From Sphingopyxis sp. QXT-31 (lineage in GTDB: Bacteria; Pseudomonadota; Alphaproteobacteria; Sphingomonadales; Sphingomonadaceae): a stretch of 64,000 nucleotides of DNA. The notes under the pieces are model-generated. The model was not told the DNA's origin, searched no databases, and saw nothing but the letters and a program-made list of their open reading frames with translations. Every line of letters begins with the position of its first letter. Position 1 is the stretch's first letter. Of this stretch, positions 1-8,879 are shown piece by piece. The stretch covers positions 434,001 through 498,000 of the forward strand of contig NZ_CP019449.1 of NCBI RefSeq assembly GCF_001984035.1, in the 5' to 3' direction. The position numbers and the translations under genes are program-made.

Positions 1-762
1 AGGTTCCAGGCCACCAACCCGACTTGGCTGCGCAAGCCCAAAGCCGGCGAGACGTTAGTTAGCTGCGACCGCGAGACATTGCTCGGCGCATTCATCGCTG
101 CGATTGATCTGATGGCATCGTCGCTAGAAGCTCGCACTCAGGCCATCGGACCGATGCGCCCGATCCGCACCAGTCTCGCCGTCGTCGATACGGCGCTTGC
201 CAAGCCAGCTGCGAACTCGATTGATCTGATCCTGTCTTCGCCGCCTTATTGCACCCGCATCGACTATTCAGCGGCTACGCGAATCGAGCTCGCCATTCTC
301 TACCCGCGGCTCCGGCTGTCGATGGAAGCGCTGGGCCGAACCATGATCGGCTCGACCCGCGTGCCGAAAACCGAACTCGGTCCTCGTGAAACCTGGGGCG
401 ATACCTGCCTCGACTTCCTGGTCCAGCTCAAACAGCATCCGTCCAAGGCGTCGGACGGCTACTATTACAAGACCCATCTCGACTATTTCGACAAGATGGC
501 GCGCTCGCTGGAAGCGCTGGCGCCAGCACTTAGACCAGGCGCCGCTGCAGTTCTCGTCGTGCAGGATTCCTTCTACAAGGAAATCCATAATGATCTGCCC
601 ACGATTATTGGTGAAATGGGCGTGGCAGCGGGACTGACGCTTGCTCGTCGGGTGGATTTCGCGAGCGCGCGCTCGATGTCCGGCATTAATCCCTATACCC
701 GCATCTACAAGCGCAAGGGCGGTGCGCTTGAAGCGGTGCTGTGTTTTCAGAAACCCGGGTGA
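1..762 (+). CDS. Site-specific DNA methyltransferase, 5' end outside window
   Basis: The reading frame is open from base 1, so the N-terminus is missing; 253 residues are visible. An amino-methyltransferase catalytic motif IV, DLILSSPPYCTRIDY, is encoded around 226-270, with SPPY at 238-249. SPPY/SPPW is typical of N4-cytosine and some N6-adenine methyltransferases, so the modified base cannot be told from sequence. The C-terminal half (LRPGAAAVLVVQDSFYK, then NPYTRIYKRK) fits the later strands of a Rossmann methyltransferase; the AdoMet motif I is not visible and may lie in the missing part. Likely role: self-DNA modification. It is the first visible gene of a cassette continuing to 5535, with 55 bp to the next gene. 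An in-frame TTG at 79 exists, but the frame upstream of it is also coding-like. Confidence 0.85.
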   Translation, partial: RFQATNPTWLRKPKAGETLVSCDRETLLGAFIAAIDLMASSLEARTQAIGPMRPIRTSLAVVDTALAKPAANSIDLILSSPPYCTRIDYSAATRIELAILYPRLRLSMEALGRTMIGSTRVPKTELGPRETWGDTCLDFLVQLKQHPSKASDGYYYKTHLDYFDKMARSLEALAPALRPGAAAVLVVQDSFYKEIHNDLPTIIGEMGVAAGLTLARRVDFASARSMSGINPYTRIYKRKGGALEAVLCFQKPG

Positions 763-817
763 GGCATGGTCAAGCGTGGGATTGCATGGAAAAGCATGGA
801 AGTATATATGGCCATGT

Positions 818-1660
818 ATGACGCGCTCCAAGGATCAGATTGCTACACGGTTGGCCAAAGTGGTGGCCGAGCAGCGTATGTTGCTCGAATCCTTCGATTT
901 GGCATTGGCGGACGGGTCGCTCGGCGACCATCGCGACCTGGACGCAAAGATAGAGCGACTCGGTGCTGAACGGCGCCGCTTGACCGCGGAATTGCGGTTT
1001 GTGGAGACCCACGGCGATGTGGTTCACAGTCCGCGTACACGCGGCGGGGGCCGAGTTGTTCGGGAACAGGTGCTCGACACGCTCGATGAGATCGGCGTGC
1101 CGGCACCGCCTGCGCTGATTAGCGAACTCGCCTTTGCTACGACCGGCGCCGACATTGGTGCATCGCGGTTCTCGAGCCTGCGGCGCGACGAAGAGCGCGC
1201 CGCGCGCCGGGACCCGGCCGCACGCCCGGCATGGATCGCGCCGGCGCTCAACGTCACCACGCTGACCGCGATGCCCCGCTTGTTGACCAGTTCGGCCTGG
1301 CCGATCGAGCGTCGACTAATAGGCGCGCGCAGCCTGAGAACAGGCCATCTGCGCACCACGCTTGCGCTACTCGATCGCACCGGCCATCTCGCTACCACCA
1401 ATCCCGTCCGCGCAGCGGCGGTCGAAGCGATCATGCTGCGGCTTGCTCGCGGCGTGCCCGGCGCCGTGGAATCCAGCAAGCCGGCCGATCCGGCGCGCAT
1501 CCGCGCGGCCGTCGAGAGCGAATTGCAACTCATCGAACAAGAAGATCTGAGCGAACGCCTTGCCGCGGCGGCGAGGTTGCGCGGCTATCGCGAACAACAG
1601 CAGCTCTGGGGCTTACCTGCAGTCATCGAGGGTGAAGCGCGGCAGGGAGCGGCGGGATGA
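818..1660 (+). CDS. Coiled-coil / winged-helix-like protein of methyltransferase-nuclease-helicase cassette
   Basis: 280 residues, function not recognised. Residues 1-65 are charged and heptad-like (KIERLGAERRRLTAELRF), consistent with a short coiled coil. A helical segment follows, REQVLDTLDEIGVPAPPALI, then SRFSSLRRDEERAARR, which resembles a winged-helix DNA-binding arrangement; this is inference from pattern only. The C-terminal third is helical and acidic. I chose ATG 818 because the frame upstream overlaps the methyltransferase gene and gives Cys/Arg-rich sequence unlike a protein. The stop overlaps the next start by 4 bp (ATGA at 1657-1660), so the two are translationally coupled. A specificity or DNA-sensing subunit is plausible from context but unproven. 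Confidence 0.75.
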   Translation: MTRSKDQIATRLAKVVAEQRMLLESFDLALADGSLGDHRDLDAKIERLGAERRRLTAELRFVETHGDVVHSPRTRGGGRVVREQVLDTLDEIGVPAPPALISELAFATTGADIGASRFSSLRRDEERAARRDPAARPAWIAPALNVTTLTAMPRLLTSSAWPIERRLIGARSLRTGHLRTTLALLDRTGHLATTNPVRAAAVEAIMLRLARGVPGAVESSKPADPARIRAAVESELQLIEQEDLSERLAAAARLRGYREQQQLWGLPAVIEGEARQGAAG

Positions 1661-2763
1661 ACCAGGTTGCGCGCGTCGCCAAGCTGCGCGGAACGCAGCC
1701 GGTTCAGGAGCTGGGCTCGCGAGGCATCGAGCGCGTCGCGCGCAACCCCGATTGTCTTCGCCTCAAAGCACTGACGATCGCGGGCGTCAGCCCTGCCAAG
1801 GCGGCGCAGGACATTCTCCATCGCGATGATGCCGATGCGCAATCGCCGTTCGCTCTGGTGCTCGACCAGAAGTTCGATCGACATGTCCTGCAAAACGGCG
1901 CTGCCAACCTGTTCTCTCTCTATGTCGACAAGGGCCATCTTGAAGCGGCTGAGTCCAAGATCGTCTCAATCGCGGATTTTGCGCCCGGCACCAGCTTCGC
2001 CCAGTGCCGTCGCCGCGAAACCGAGACGCGCCGCCTCCTCGCGCTCAAGCTCGCGCGCGACCCCGCAGCGCCCAATCTGATCATTCAGCCGCGGTTGCAG
2101 CTCGACTATGGCGGCGTTCCCCACCCCATCGAGCTCGACTATCTGGTCGCCCGCGACGACGAGCCCTTCTACCGCGTCGGCGTTCTCAAATCCTACGCCG
2201 ATCGCGGCGGCAAGACCGACTCGGCTGACTTGCGCGCGGCCTGCCGGCAGGCCGCTGTCGGCGTTGCTGCGCTTCGCCAGTTCTTGGCGGCCGGGGGTGC
2301 AGATCGCATGATCGCCGCGGCACGCTGCGACTTGATCCTCAAGGTCACAGGCTTCTTCCTGCCAACTCTGCAGCGCATGGCAATCTTAGGCGAAGTCGAC
2401 TCGATCGAACGCGCGTTGGCCGACGCGCCAGCCAGTCTTGTAGAGATTGAGGCGCTGGTCCCAAGCTGGGGAACACTCAGCGATCCGGCGATCCTGGTCT
2501 CCATCCCGAGCCGCTACCACAGCAACTGCCGCGAACATTGTGCCTTGTGGACGCATTGCCGTGAACAGGCGCTCGCCGCCAGCAGTCCGGCGCTGCTGGG
2601 CGAGCACGCCAGTGAATATCTGGCACCGGCAGGATCGATCGTCCGCGCGATCGAGCTGATGAAGAACGCACCTGGAATCAGGCCGCGGACCGAAGCGGAG
2701 GCGATCGTCCAGGCCGAACTCGCCCGCGCCTACCAGACGTTGAGCGAGGTCGCCAATGGCTGA
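1657..2763 (+). CDS. Cas4/AddB-like iron-sulfur PD-(D/E)XK nuclease-family protein
   Basis: 368 residues. Four cysteines sit as in Cas4, AddB and Dna2: one N-terminal (C33, in PDCLRLKALT) and three C-terminal (C291, C295, C301, in NCREHCALWTHC), the usual ligands of a [4Fe-4S] cluster that staples the nuclease fold. Between them is the RecB-type core: D161 (PIELDYLV), then GVLK at 175-178 about fifteen residues later in the place of the D/E-x-K motif, then Q198 (CRQAAVGVAAL) in the place of the C-terminal helix motif. The acidic residue expected two before K178 is Val176, so catalysis may be altered or lost, or my alignment may be shifted. Expected role in related families: single-strand nuclease working with a helicase. 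It overlaps both neighbours (4 and 8 bp). Confidence 0.75.
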   Translation: MNQVARVAKLRGTQPVQELGSRGIERVARNPDCLRLKALTIAGVSPAKAAQDILHRDDADAQSPFALVLDQKFDRHVLQNGAANLFSLYVDKGHLEAAESKIVSIADFAPGTSFAQCRRRETETRRLLALKLARDPAAPNLIIQPRLQLDYGGVPHPIELDYLVARDDEPFYRVGVLKSYADRGGKTDSADLRAACRQAAVGVAALRQFLAAGGADRMIAAARCDLILKVTGFFLPTLQRMAILGEVDSIERALADAPASLVEIEALVPSWGTLSDPAILVSIPSRYHSNCREHCALWTHCREQALAASSPALLGEHASEYLAPAGSIVRAIELMKNAPGIRPRTEAEAIVQAELARAYQTLSEVANG

Positions 2764-4192
2764 GGTGCTGGATCTAGTCGCGCGGCTGGCTGCCTTCGAT
2801 CAGCAGCGGGCAATCCGGCACGCGTCGCACCGGCAGGTCGTGATGCAGTCGCATGCCCTGATCATCTGCCCCCTAACGATGGCGGGCGAAGATACCGCGG
2901 TGCACGCGCTCGCGATTGGCGGGATTAACCAGCCACCCGAGATTTGCGTGGTCGGCGATCCGCGTCAGCGCGACGAGCAATATGTGCTGATCGCTTGGCT
3001 TGGCGAACGGATCGAGCGCTATTTCAGCGACTGCCGTGCGCGCGGCGATTTCCCACAATTTTGGGTATCGTCGAGCGCCGCGGCGGGTCATCTCGACATT
3101 CTCGCCGATCGCCTGCGCTTCACACGCGACAATCCGCCCATCAAGCGGGTCGGCGAGCTGCTGACCTATGCGACCGAGCGCATGCCCTATGCCGGGCAGC
3201 AGGCATTGATGACGGCGACCGGCGCGCTCGCAACGCTGTTCGCGACCGGACAGCATCAGGGGGACGATGAGCATCTTGGCGTTTTCCTGACCTGGCTCGC
3301 ACCGCCACCGGGCCTCAGCCTTCAAAATGCCATCGTACAGGCCGAGCGCGAGGTGATGGGCGTCAAGACCGATCCCGAATTCGACCGGCTCAGTCTCCAG
3401 CCGCTCGTCAGCGCTTATGATGCCGCCAAGAAGTCGGGCGGGTCGCCGCAGGAGTTGCAGTTCCGGTATCAGCAGATCGTTGGCGCCCTGAGCCCGGTAG
3501 TCACGCGGATTTATAATGCGGTCCAGCACGCGCTGCGCTGGCTCGACCAGCCGATTCCGGAGGCCCCGGTTCTTGGAGAATTGCGGCGCCAGGAGGCCAA
3601 CGCTTTCGCCAGCTTCATGCTTGGTCGGGATGCCGGCGTTGCCCTGCCTTATCGCGACGGCCCCAAGGCTGCTGCATTCAAGATGGTCGAGCGCGAACAT
3701 GCGCTGCAATCGCTCGCGGCCGATCAACCCTATGGCGACCGCATGGCTGCGGCCCGGGCGCGCTGGACCGGTCGCCTGATCGCCGGAAGTGTCATCGGCG
3801 GCGCCTCTGTCCGCGAGGGCAAGAAAACGGTCCACCGCCTCATCATCGCGTCGGACCAAGTTAACCTTCATCTTCGGCCTCGAGACCAGCTCGTCCTTAC
3901 ACGGGATCCACGCCTACTTATGGTGGTGGAAGATGTCCGGATCGCATCCGATGGCACTCACCTGCATGTGCGGATCAAGAAGGGACACCAGGCGGTCGGT
4001 GTCCCCCCCACCGGGGCGCCGGTCGAACTGGGCGTGGATCGCGCCAGCTGGGACATGCTGATCCGCAAGCGCGGACGCATGGCCGAGCGCCTGACGACGC
4101 TGCCCTGGACCCATACGGAGGGACCGGTCCCGACGGTGCAGCCGCTCGCGATACCATCGGACCTTCAGGCCGCGATCGAGGCGCTGCGGTGA
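2756..4192 (+). CDS. Unknown 478-residue subunit of the cassette
   Basis: No family recognised. The N-terminal ~300 residues are mainly helical and include a conserved-looking aromatic stretch (QFWVSSSAAAGHLDIL). Residues ~335-430 look beta-rich, with short alternating hydrophobic strands (RLIAGSVIGG, TVHRLIIASD, LLMVVEDVRI, THLHVRIKKG), suggesting a small barrel or OB-like domain before a short C-terminal tail. It starts inside the nuclease gene (8-bp overlap) and ends inside the helicase gene (GTGA overlap at 4189-4192), so it is certainly part of the same transcript. By position between nuclease and helicase it could provide the barrel/linker portion found inside one-chain Dna2-type enzymes; this is inference only. 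Confidence 0.7.
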   Translation: MAEVLDLVARLAAFDQQRAIRHASHRQVVMQSHALIICPLTMAGEDTAVHALAIGGINQPPEICVVGDPRQRDEQYVLIAWLGERIERYFSDCRARGDFPQFWVSSSAAAGHLDILADRLRFTRDNPPIKRVGELLTYATERMPYAGQQALMTATGALATLFATGQHQGDDEHLGVFLTWLAPPPGLSLQNAIVQAEREVMGVKTDPEFDRLSLQPLVSAYDAAKKSGGSPQELQFRYQQIVGALSPVVTRIYNAVQHALRWLDQPIPEAPVLGELRRQEANAFASFMLGRDAGVALPYRDGPKAAAFKMVEREHALQSLAADQPYGDRMAAARARWTGRLIAGSVIGGASVREGKKTVHRLIIASDQVNLHLRPRDQLVLTRDPRLLMVVEDVRIASDGTHLHVRIKKGHQAVGVPPTGAPVELGVDRASWDMLIRKRGRMAERLTTLPWTHTEGPVPTVQPLAIPSDLQAAIEALR

Positions 4193-5535
4193 CGGCTCTA
4201 CCGATCACTGCGGGAGACCGCGCGTCATCGGCGATCGAGGCGGTGCTCGCCACGCAATGGCGTCGTGTTCCGGCGTTCGTGCTCGATTCGCCGCCCGGCG
4301 CGGGCAAAACTGGAATCGTCGAACGGCTCGCGGTGCAGGGTTTTGCCAGGCTGAATGAGCGGGTAATGATCGTGACGCTTACCAACGAGCAAGCATTCGA
4401 CATCGCGCGCCGTCTTGCCGTCGGTTTTCCGCGAATCCCAATCCATATGGTGGTAAGCAAGCAGCTTGAACTGCCCGGCGATGTCGCCGATCTGCCCTCG
4501 CTGACGTTGGTCGATAGCGCGAGCGCCCTCCCGACCGGCCCGATTATTGTGATCGGGAACGCCGCGAAATGGTCATGGTTCGACCAGCATGAGGTGTTGG
4601 CCGATGTTCAGATCATCGACGAGGCATATCAGCTTCCCGACTATCAGTTCCTCCAAATCGCCGGCCTTGCCCATCGCCACGCGCTGATCGGGGATCCGGG
4701 GCAGATCGCACCGGTCATCCAGACCGAGCTCGAACGCTGGCGCTGCGATCCAGCTGGCCCGCATGTGCCGGCGCCGGATGCGCTGATCGCCCGGCATCCG
4801 GCGACCCTGCGATTGGCGTTGCCGGTCAGCCGCAGGCTGGTCCAGGACACCGTTTCGTTCATCCAGCCGGCATTCTATCCCGAGCTTGCGTTCGAGGCGC
4901 TCACGCCGGTTCGTCCGATGGGCTATGCGGTGCCCGGCATCATGCCGACCGACATTCCGCTGGATGCTCCTACATACGGGCAAAGCCTGACGATGATCGA
5001 ATTGCCCGCCATGATGGCCGGCGATGTGGATCGTGCGATGGCCGGAACCATGGTCGCGACGGTCCGCCGCGTGCTCCAGCGGCAGGCCTTTCTGATCGAG
5101 CCGGACGGCAAGCGCCGGCCAGTCACGCCGCAGATGATCGGTGTGGCCTGCGCGCAGGTCGCGCAGGTCGCGGCTGTGCGCGAGCGGCTATGGCCCGATC
5201 TGTCGGACGTGCTCGTCGAAACCGCCAATCGGTTCCAGGGGCTCGAACGCCCGCTTATGTTTGTCCAGCATCCGCTGTCGGGCAGAGCCGATGCCACCGC
5301 CTTCCATCTCGACACCGGACGCCTCTGCGTGATGTTGTCTCGCCATTCGGTCGCATGCTGGATCTTCGGGCGCGAAGGAATCGCCAGTCAGCTGCGGCGC
5401 TACGCGCCCGTTGGCGATCGCGCGCTTGGCATTGACACTGATCCCGAATTCACTGGCTGGCGCGCCAATGAGAATCTCCTCGACCAACTCGCCGGGCGAA
5501 ACAGAATTCATGCGGTGCCAGCCGAACTTAGATAG
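4189..5535 (+). CDS. UPF1/Dna2-like superfamily 1 DNA/RNA helicase
   Basis: 448 residues with a complete SF1 motif set: Walker A SPPGAGKTG (34-42), motif Ia-like VMIVTLTNEQA (59-69), Walker B IIDEAYQ (142-148), motif III ALIGDPGQIAP (165-175), a motif IV-like LRLALPVSRR, motif V VETANRFQGLER (343-354) and motif VI GRLCVMLSRH (377-386). The GDPGQ form and the NRFQG-LSR ending are those of the UPF1/Dna2/SF1B group. It is short for the family, with little outside the motor domains, so accessory domains must come from partners. GTG start at 4189 overlaps the upstream stop. It closes the cassette; the next gene is on the opposite strand. Likely unwinds foreign or damaged DNA for the co-encoded nuclease-like protein. 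Confidence 0.85.
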   Translation: MTALPITAGDRASSAIEAVLATQWRRVPAFVLDSPPGAGKTGIVERLAVQGFARLNERVMIVTLTNEQAFDIARRLAVGFPRIPIHMVVSKQLELPGDVADLPSLTLVDSASALPTGPIIVIGNAAKWSWFDQHEVLADVQIIDEAYQLPDYQFLQIAGLAHRHALIGDPGQIAPVIQTELERWRCDPAGPHVPAPDALIARHPATLRLALPVSRRLVQDTVSFIQPAFYPELAFEALTPVRPMGYAVPGIMPTDIPLDAPTYGQSLTMIELPAMMAGDVDRAMAGTMVATVRRVLQRQAFLIEPDGKRRPVTPQMIGVACAQVAQVAAVRERLWPDLSDVLVETANRFQGLERPLMFVQHPLSGRADATAFHLDTGRLCVMLSRHSVACWIFGREGIASQLRRYAPVGDRALGIDTDPEFTGWRANENLLDQLAGRNRIHAVPAELR

Positions 5536-5640
5536 CCGCTAGTCTCCGTTGATTTCCGGCTACCGACCGGCCTCGCCTGGACTGCTAGCTGATCTCATCG
5601 TCCGCATCATGCGGTCAGACTATGGATGCATCTGAGCGGC

Positions 5641-6243
5641 CTAGATACGTCGCCGACCTCCAGTTCGATCGCGGTTCCCATCAGGCGGCTGGCTCCTGCG
5701 AGGCGGGACGGCCCACTTCATCTCGCCAGTGTCAGGATCGCGCCAAGCATTGAACCCGGAGAGGTAATCATTCCCGACTATTTCAAAAATGCGGGCGATC
5801 TCGCTTGTCGTGATGAAGCTGAGACGGGTTTTCTTGTCACGGTCGCTGGTGAAGAAAACGCCGTGCCCATCATCATCATGTCCAGATAATACGAAGATGA
5901 AGCTGTGAACCATCTGATGGGCAACGTAGAGAACATCACGCTGCTCGGAGCGACCACCGTCCAGATCATACAGCTCCCAGAATTCGCCGCGATTATACCA
6001 GTCAACCAGTGGCTGCCCCGTCCGCTTGGGGTAACACTTTAGGGAGACCTGCAAATCGCGGGTCTCCGGGCTGACCTTCCCCGTCGCTTCGAGCAATTTG
6101 CGAACGGTATAGAAGCCAATGAAAATCTCCCGCTCAATCCGGGCGAACTGCGCGTCCGTGATGTTCTCTTCATCCATGTATTTTCGGATGAAATTGGCAC
6201 CAGTCAGGAGTGGCCGTTTCCAGTAATAGCTTTCTGTTATCAT
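5641..6243 (-). CDS. Hypothetical protein next to the cassette
   Basis: About 200 residues from the preferred start MITESYYWKRPLL; an in-frame start further upstream (6309) adds a Cys/Arg-rich stretch that does not look like protein. No signal peptide or membrane segment. Visible features are a Trp/Tyr-rich N-terminal half, a His/Asp patch (LSGHDDDGHGVFF) and a basic, proline-rich tail. It lies tail to tail with the helicase gene, 105 bp apart. I do not recognise the family. It may be cargo of the same island or unrelated. Confidence 0.55.
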   Translation of the reverse strand: MITESYYWKRPLLTGANFIRKYMDEENITDAQFARIEREIFIGFYTVRKLLEATGKVSPETRDLQVSLKCYPKRTGQPLVDWYNRGEFWELYDLDGGRSEQRDVLYVAHQMVHSFIFVLSGHDDDGHGVFFTSDRDKKTRLSFITTSEIARIFEIVGNDYLSGFNAWRDPDTGEMKWAVPPRRSQPPDGNRDRTGGRRRI

Positions 6244-6461
6244 GCCCGAGCAATAGCAAGGGACTGTGCAGGTGTCAGCGGCTGCCCGCGGAACGCGATG
6301 CAGCGCCAAAGAGGTCTATCGGGAGTGGCAGAGATCGAGGCGCGTGTTGCCAGTCATCCGTACTCGGCGAACGTCAGCTGTTCCGGTACCTGGTATTCAA
6401 AGCGGTCGGTCTGCAAACGGCCACACGTTGTTATTGCAAGGGGTGATTGGTCGAATGAATG

Positions 6462-8879
6462 TCAGCGGCCAAAATCTCCGATCAGCGAAAACGGCGCCCA
6501 GGCGCTCGGGTGCGACCAGCTCTTCAGATAGGGGTCGTCGCGCGCGTCGTTCCGAATCTCGCGTTCGACCCGCTGCAGCGCTTCGGCACGCGACAATCCT
6601 GGGTCATCGCGCAAGATTTCGAAAAGGCGCACGGTGAGCACGGCCGCGACATCGTCGCGAACCGGCCAGTGCGAAGCGAGCAGGCTCTCGGATCCTGCAA
6701 AGAAGAAGGCCCGAGCAAGGCCGGACAGGCCGGGTGCTCCCGCGCGGCCATCCCCGGCGGCGGTGTTGCAGGCGGACAGGATGACCCACCCGGCGCCGAC
6801 GCGCAGTGCGGCCACTTCGCTTGCGGTCAGTAGCCCGTCGTCGGTGGGGCTCGCAGCGGCGGGCGGCGTAAAGACGAGCCCCGGTTCGCCGATATCGCCG
6901 ACCTCTCCTGCGACGAGACCGTGGGTCGCCAGGAACAACACCGAGGCGGATGCAAGGTCAGCGGTCTTCAGGTTGGACTCGGTCGCCGCGCGCGCCAGGA
7001 ACAGCCTCGTCCTGGCAGGACCGACGAGCGCCTCCATCGCCTTCAGTTCCTTCTCGGTCCCGGGGAGCCGCGCCAACCGTCGCAGCGCCGCGGGATCGGC
7101 GAGTTGAATCTCGCCGCTCGACGCACGCCAGATGTTGCTTGCGAGCGGCATATCCCCTCCGCGTGCCGCGCGGGTCCGGCCTTCGACACCGCGCTTCGCG
7201 GCATTTCCTTCGAGCAGGGGGTCGCCGAAGCCGATCATGCTGAATCCGGCGCCAGGATGATTTGGGCCCGAAACTGCCCTGAGAAGCTGAAGCGACTGCG
7301 GCGACGGGAGCTGGACGATCGCCGCCTTGTCAGCAAACCAGGATGTCGCGCGCAATACGGCCGGGTCTCCGTCGGCGCCCACCGGCTTTTCGGTAACGAG
7401 GATGCCCAAAGGCAGCGAGGAAATCGAGCCCGTCGCCGAGGTGAAAAGATGTCTCTTGCCGACGAGCGCCGGGCTCACCGGCGCGATCAATTCTTCGTAG
7501 AGGCGGAAGGCCGTGCCGCGATCGAAAGGGAAGTCGCCTTCGCCCTCGGCGGACCAGCGCTCATCTTCATCGGGCGTCACATCGATATTCGCGCCAACGT
7601 CCCAGAGCAGGCGGCGGACATGACCAGCAAGCTCCGCTTCGGTCATGGCGGACCGGTGCCAGCTGATGCCCTCGCGCGTCACGACCAGGCTATGCGTGCC
7701 GCGCGAGGTAGGCACGATCATCACAAAGGCTTCGTCGGCGGCCAGCAGCGCCTTGGCCGATGGCTCGTCCAGAAGCTGGGGCTTCACCAGCTCGAAATAA
7801 CCCGGTGTCGCGGCCGCCAGCCGGGTGTCGATCGCCTCAAGCGCCTCGTTGGCTTTAGTTATCTCCTGCCAGAGCGCCCGGTCGGCTTCGCTGCCGGCTT
7901 TCGTGCTTTCGCTCCTCGCAAAGAGTAGCCCGAGTTCAGCGGCCTTGGCATCGCGCTCGGCGGCAAGCTCGCCGGCTCCCGACGCGGCGGCAGCGCGCGT
8001 CGCCGCCGAGCGCGCCAGCGCGCGCGACGTTCTGCCTGCCATGATGTCCTGGAAAATGAGGAGGGCGTCGGCCTTGGCGGATGGGCTGTTCCGGTCTGCT
8101 TCCCAAAGCACGTCGGCGTAGAGGCGCGACCATTCGGCAAAGGTCTCTTCGCCGGTATGGGTCGACGGATCCCTCTCGGCGAGCTCCACCATCTGCTCGT
8201 CGAGCACGCCGACCCCGAAGCCTCGCCGATATGCGAGGGAAGAGGCTGCGGCGATACGCGCCGACCCCAGGGCCGATGCCGCGTCGCCGCTCTCGAGCGC
8301 GAGTTTTGCATGCGCGGCAGCCGCCATGCCGAGCGCCTTGCCCTCGACCGTGCGGCCCCGCGGCACCGTGCGTTCGGCTGCGTCGGTCAGGGTGGCGCCC
8401 CCTTGCCACGCGCCAAGGACGTCGGCCAATATCTTCGCGGCCTCCGGACGTCGACCGTCTTCCGCGAGCGAGTGAGCGAGCGCGCGCACGGCATACAGCG
8501 TGTCGCTTGAGCGATCGCCCTGCAGCTTCCGGCGAATATTGAGGGCCCGCGCGCGAAGCGCCGCATCTTCCGCCCAGCGCTTTTCCGAATAAAATTCGAA
8601 TGCGAGGAGTTGGAGGGCATCGGCATAGGCGACACTGTCTTTGCCATGATATCCGGCGATTATCTCGGCACGTTCAGTGAGCAGGGCGATGCGCCCGGCC
8701 ATGTCGCTATAGGAGAGGGCCTTCTGGCGTCGCTTGACGTCCGCCATGCGCTTGTCGAAGTCGGCTTTGCGGGTTTCATCCTGTGCTTGAGGCAATTGCC
8801 CTTTGGCAGGTGGTACAGAGGCGAGGCTCATCACGCAGGCGATAGCCGCGAGCCGTCCGAACAATTTTCCCATCACCAT
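6462..8879 (-). CDS. Secreted TPR-CHAT caspase-like protease
   Basis: 805 residues. An N-terminal signal peptide (GKLFGRLAAIACVMSLASV, ending near AKGQ) directs export. Residues ~40-350 are Ala-rich helical repeats of TPR type. The C-terminal ~400 residues are a CHAT domain: catalytic His in FLATHGL (H653) and Cys in ILSACNTAAGD (C704), followed by the typical GLARAFFFAGSESLLASHW and ending in WAPFSLIGD. CHAT proteins are caspase-fold cysteine proteases; many act in defence (e.g. TPR-CHAT of CRISPR type III-E), but those are cytosolic, while this one appears periplasmic or membrane-attached. Two start codons (8879 and 8873) share a G-rich upstream stretch. It is a single gene flanked by long gaps. 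Confidence 0.9.
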   Translation of the reverse strand: MVMGKLFGRLAAIACVMSLASVPPAKGQLPQAQDETRKADFDKRMADVKRRQKALSYSDMAGRIALLTERAEIIAGYHGKDSVAYADALQLLAFEFYSEKRWAEDAALRARALNIRRKLQGDRSSDTLYAVRALAHSLAEDGRRPEAAKILADVLGAWQGGATLTDAAERTVPRGRTVEGKALGMAAAAHAKLALESGDAASALGSARIAAASSLAYRRGFGVGVLDEQMVELAERDPSTHTGEETFAEWSRLYADVLWEADRNSPSAKADALLIFQDIMAGRTSRALARSAATRAAAASGAGELAAERDAKAAELGLLFARSESTKAGSEADRALWQEITKANEALEAIDTRLAAATPGYFELVKPQLLDEPSAKALLAADEAFVMIVPTSRGTHSLVVTREGISWHRSAMTEAELAGHVRRLLWDVGANIDVTPDEDERWSAEGEGDFPFDRGTAFRLYEELIAPVSPALVGKRHLFTSATGSISSLPLGILVTEKPVGADGDPAVLRATSWFADKAAIVQLPSPQSLQLLRAVSGPNHPGAGFSMIGFGDPLLEGNAAKRGVEGRTRAARGGDMPLASNIWRASSGEIQLADPAALRRLARLPGTEKELKAMEALVGPARTRLFLARAATESNLKTADLASASVLFLATHGLVAGEVGDIGEPGLVFTPPAAASPTDDGLLTASEVAALRVGAGWVILSACNTAAGDGRAGAPGLSGLARAFFFAGSESLLASHWPVRDDVAAVLTVRLFEILRDDPGLSRAEALQRVEREIRNDARDDPYLKSWSHPSAWAPFSLIGDFGR

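Noticed and set aside
2873..3871. A 332-codon minus-strand frame inside the cassette
   Set aside because: It is antisense to the 478-residue gene, which is held by overlapping start and stop codons with its neighbours; no ribosome site for the minus frame.
6462..8879. CHAT protease as part of the defence cassette
   Set aside because: It is on the other strand, separated by another gene and more than 900 bases, and carries an export signal.
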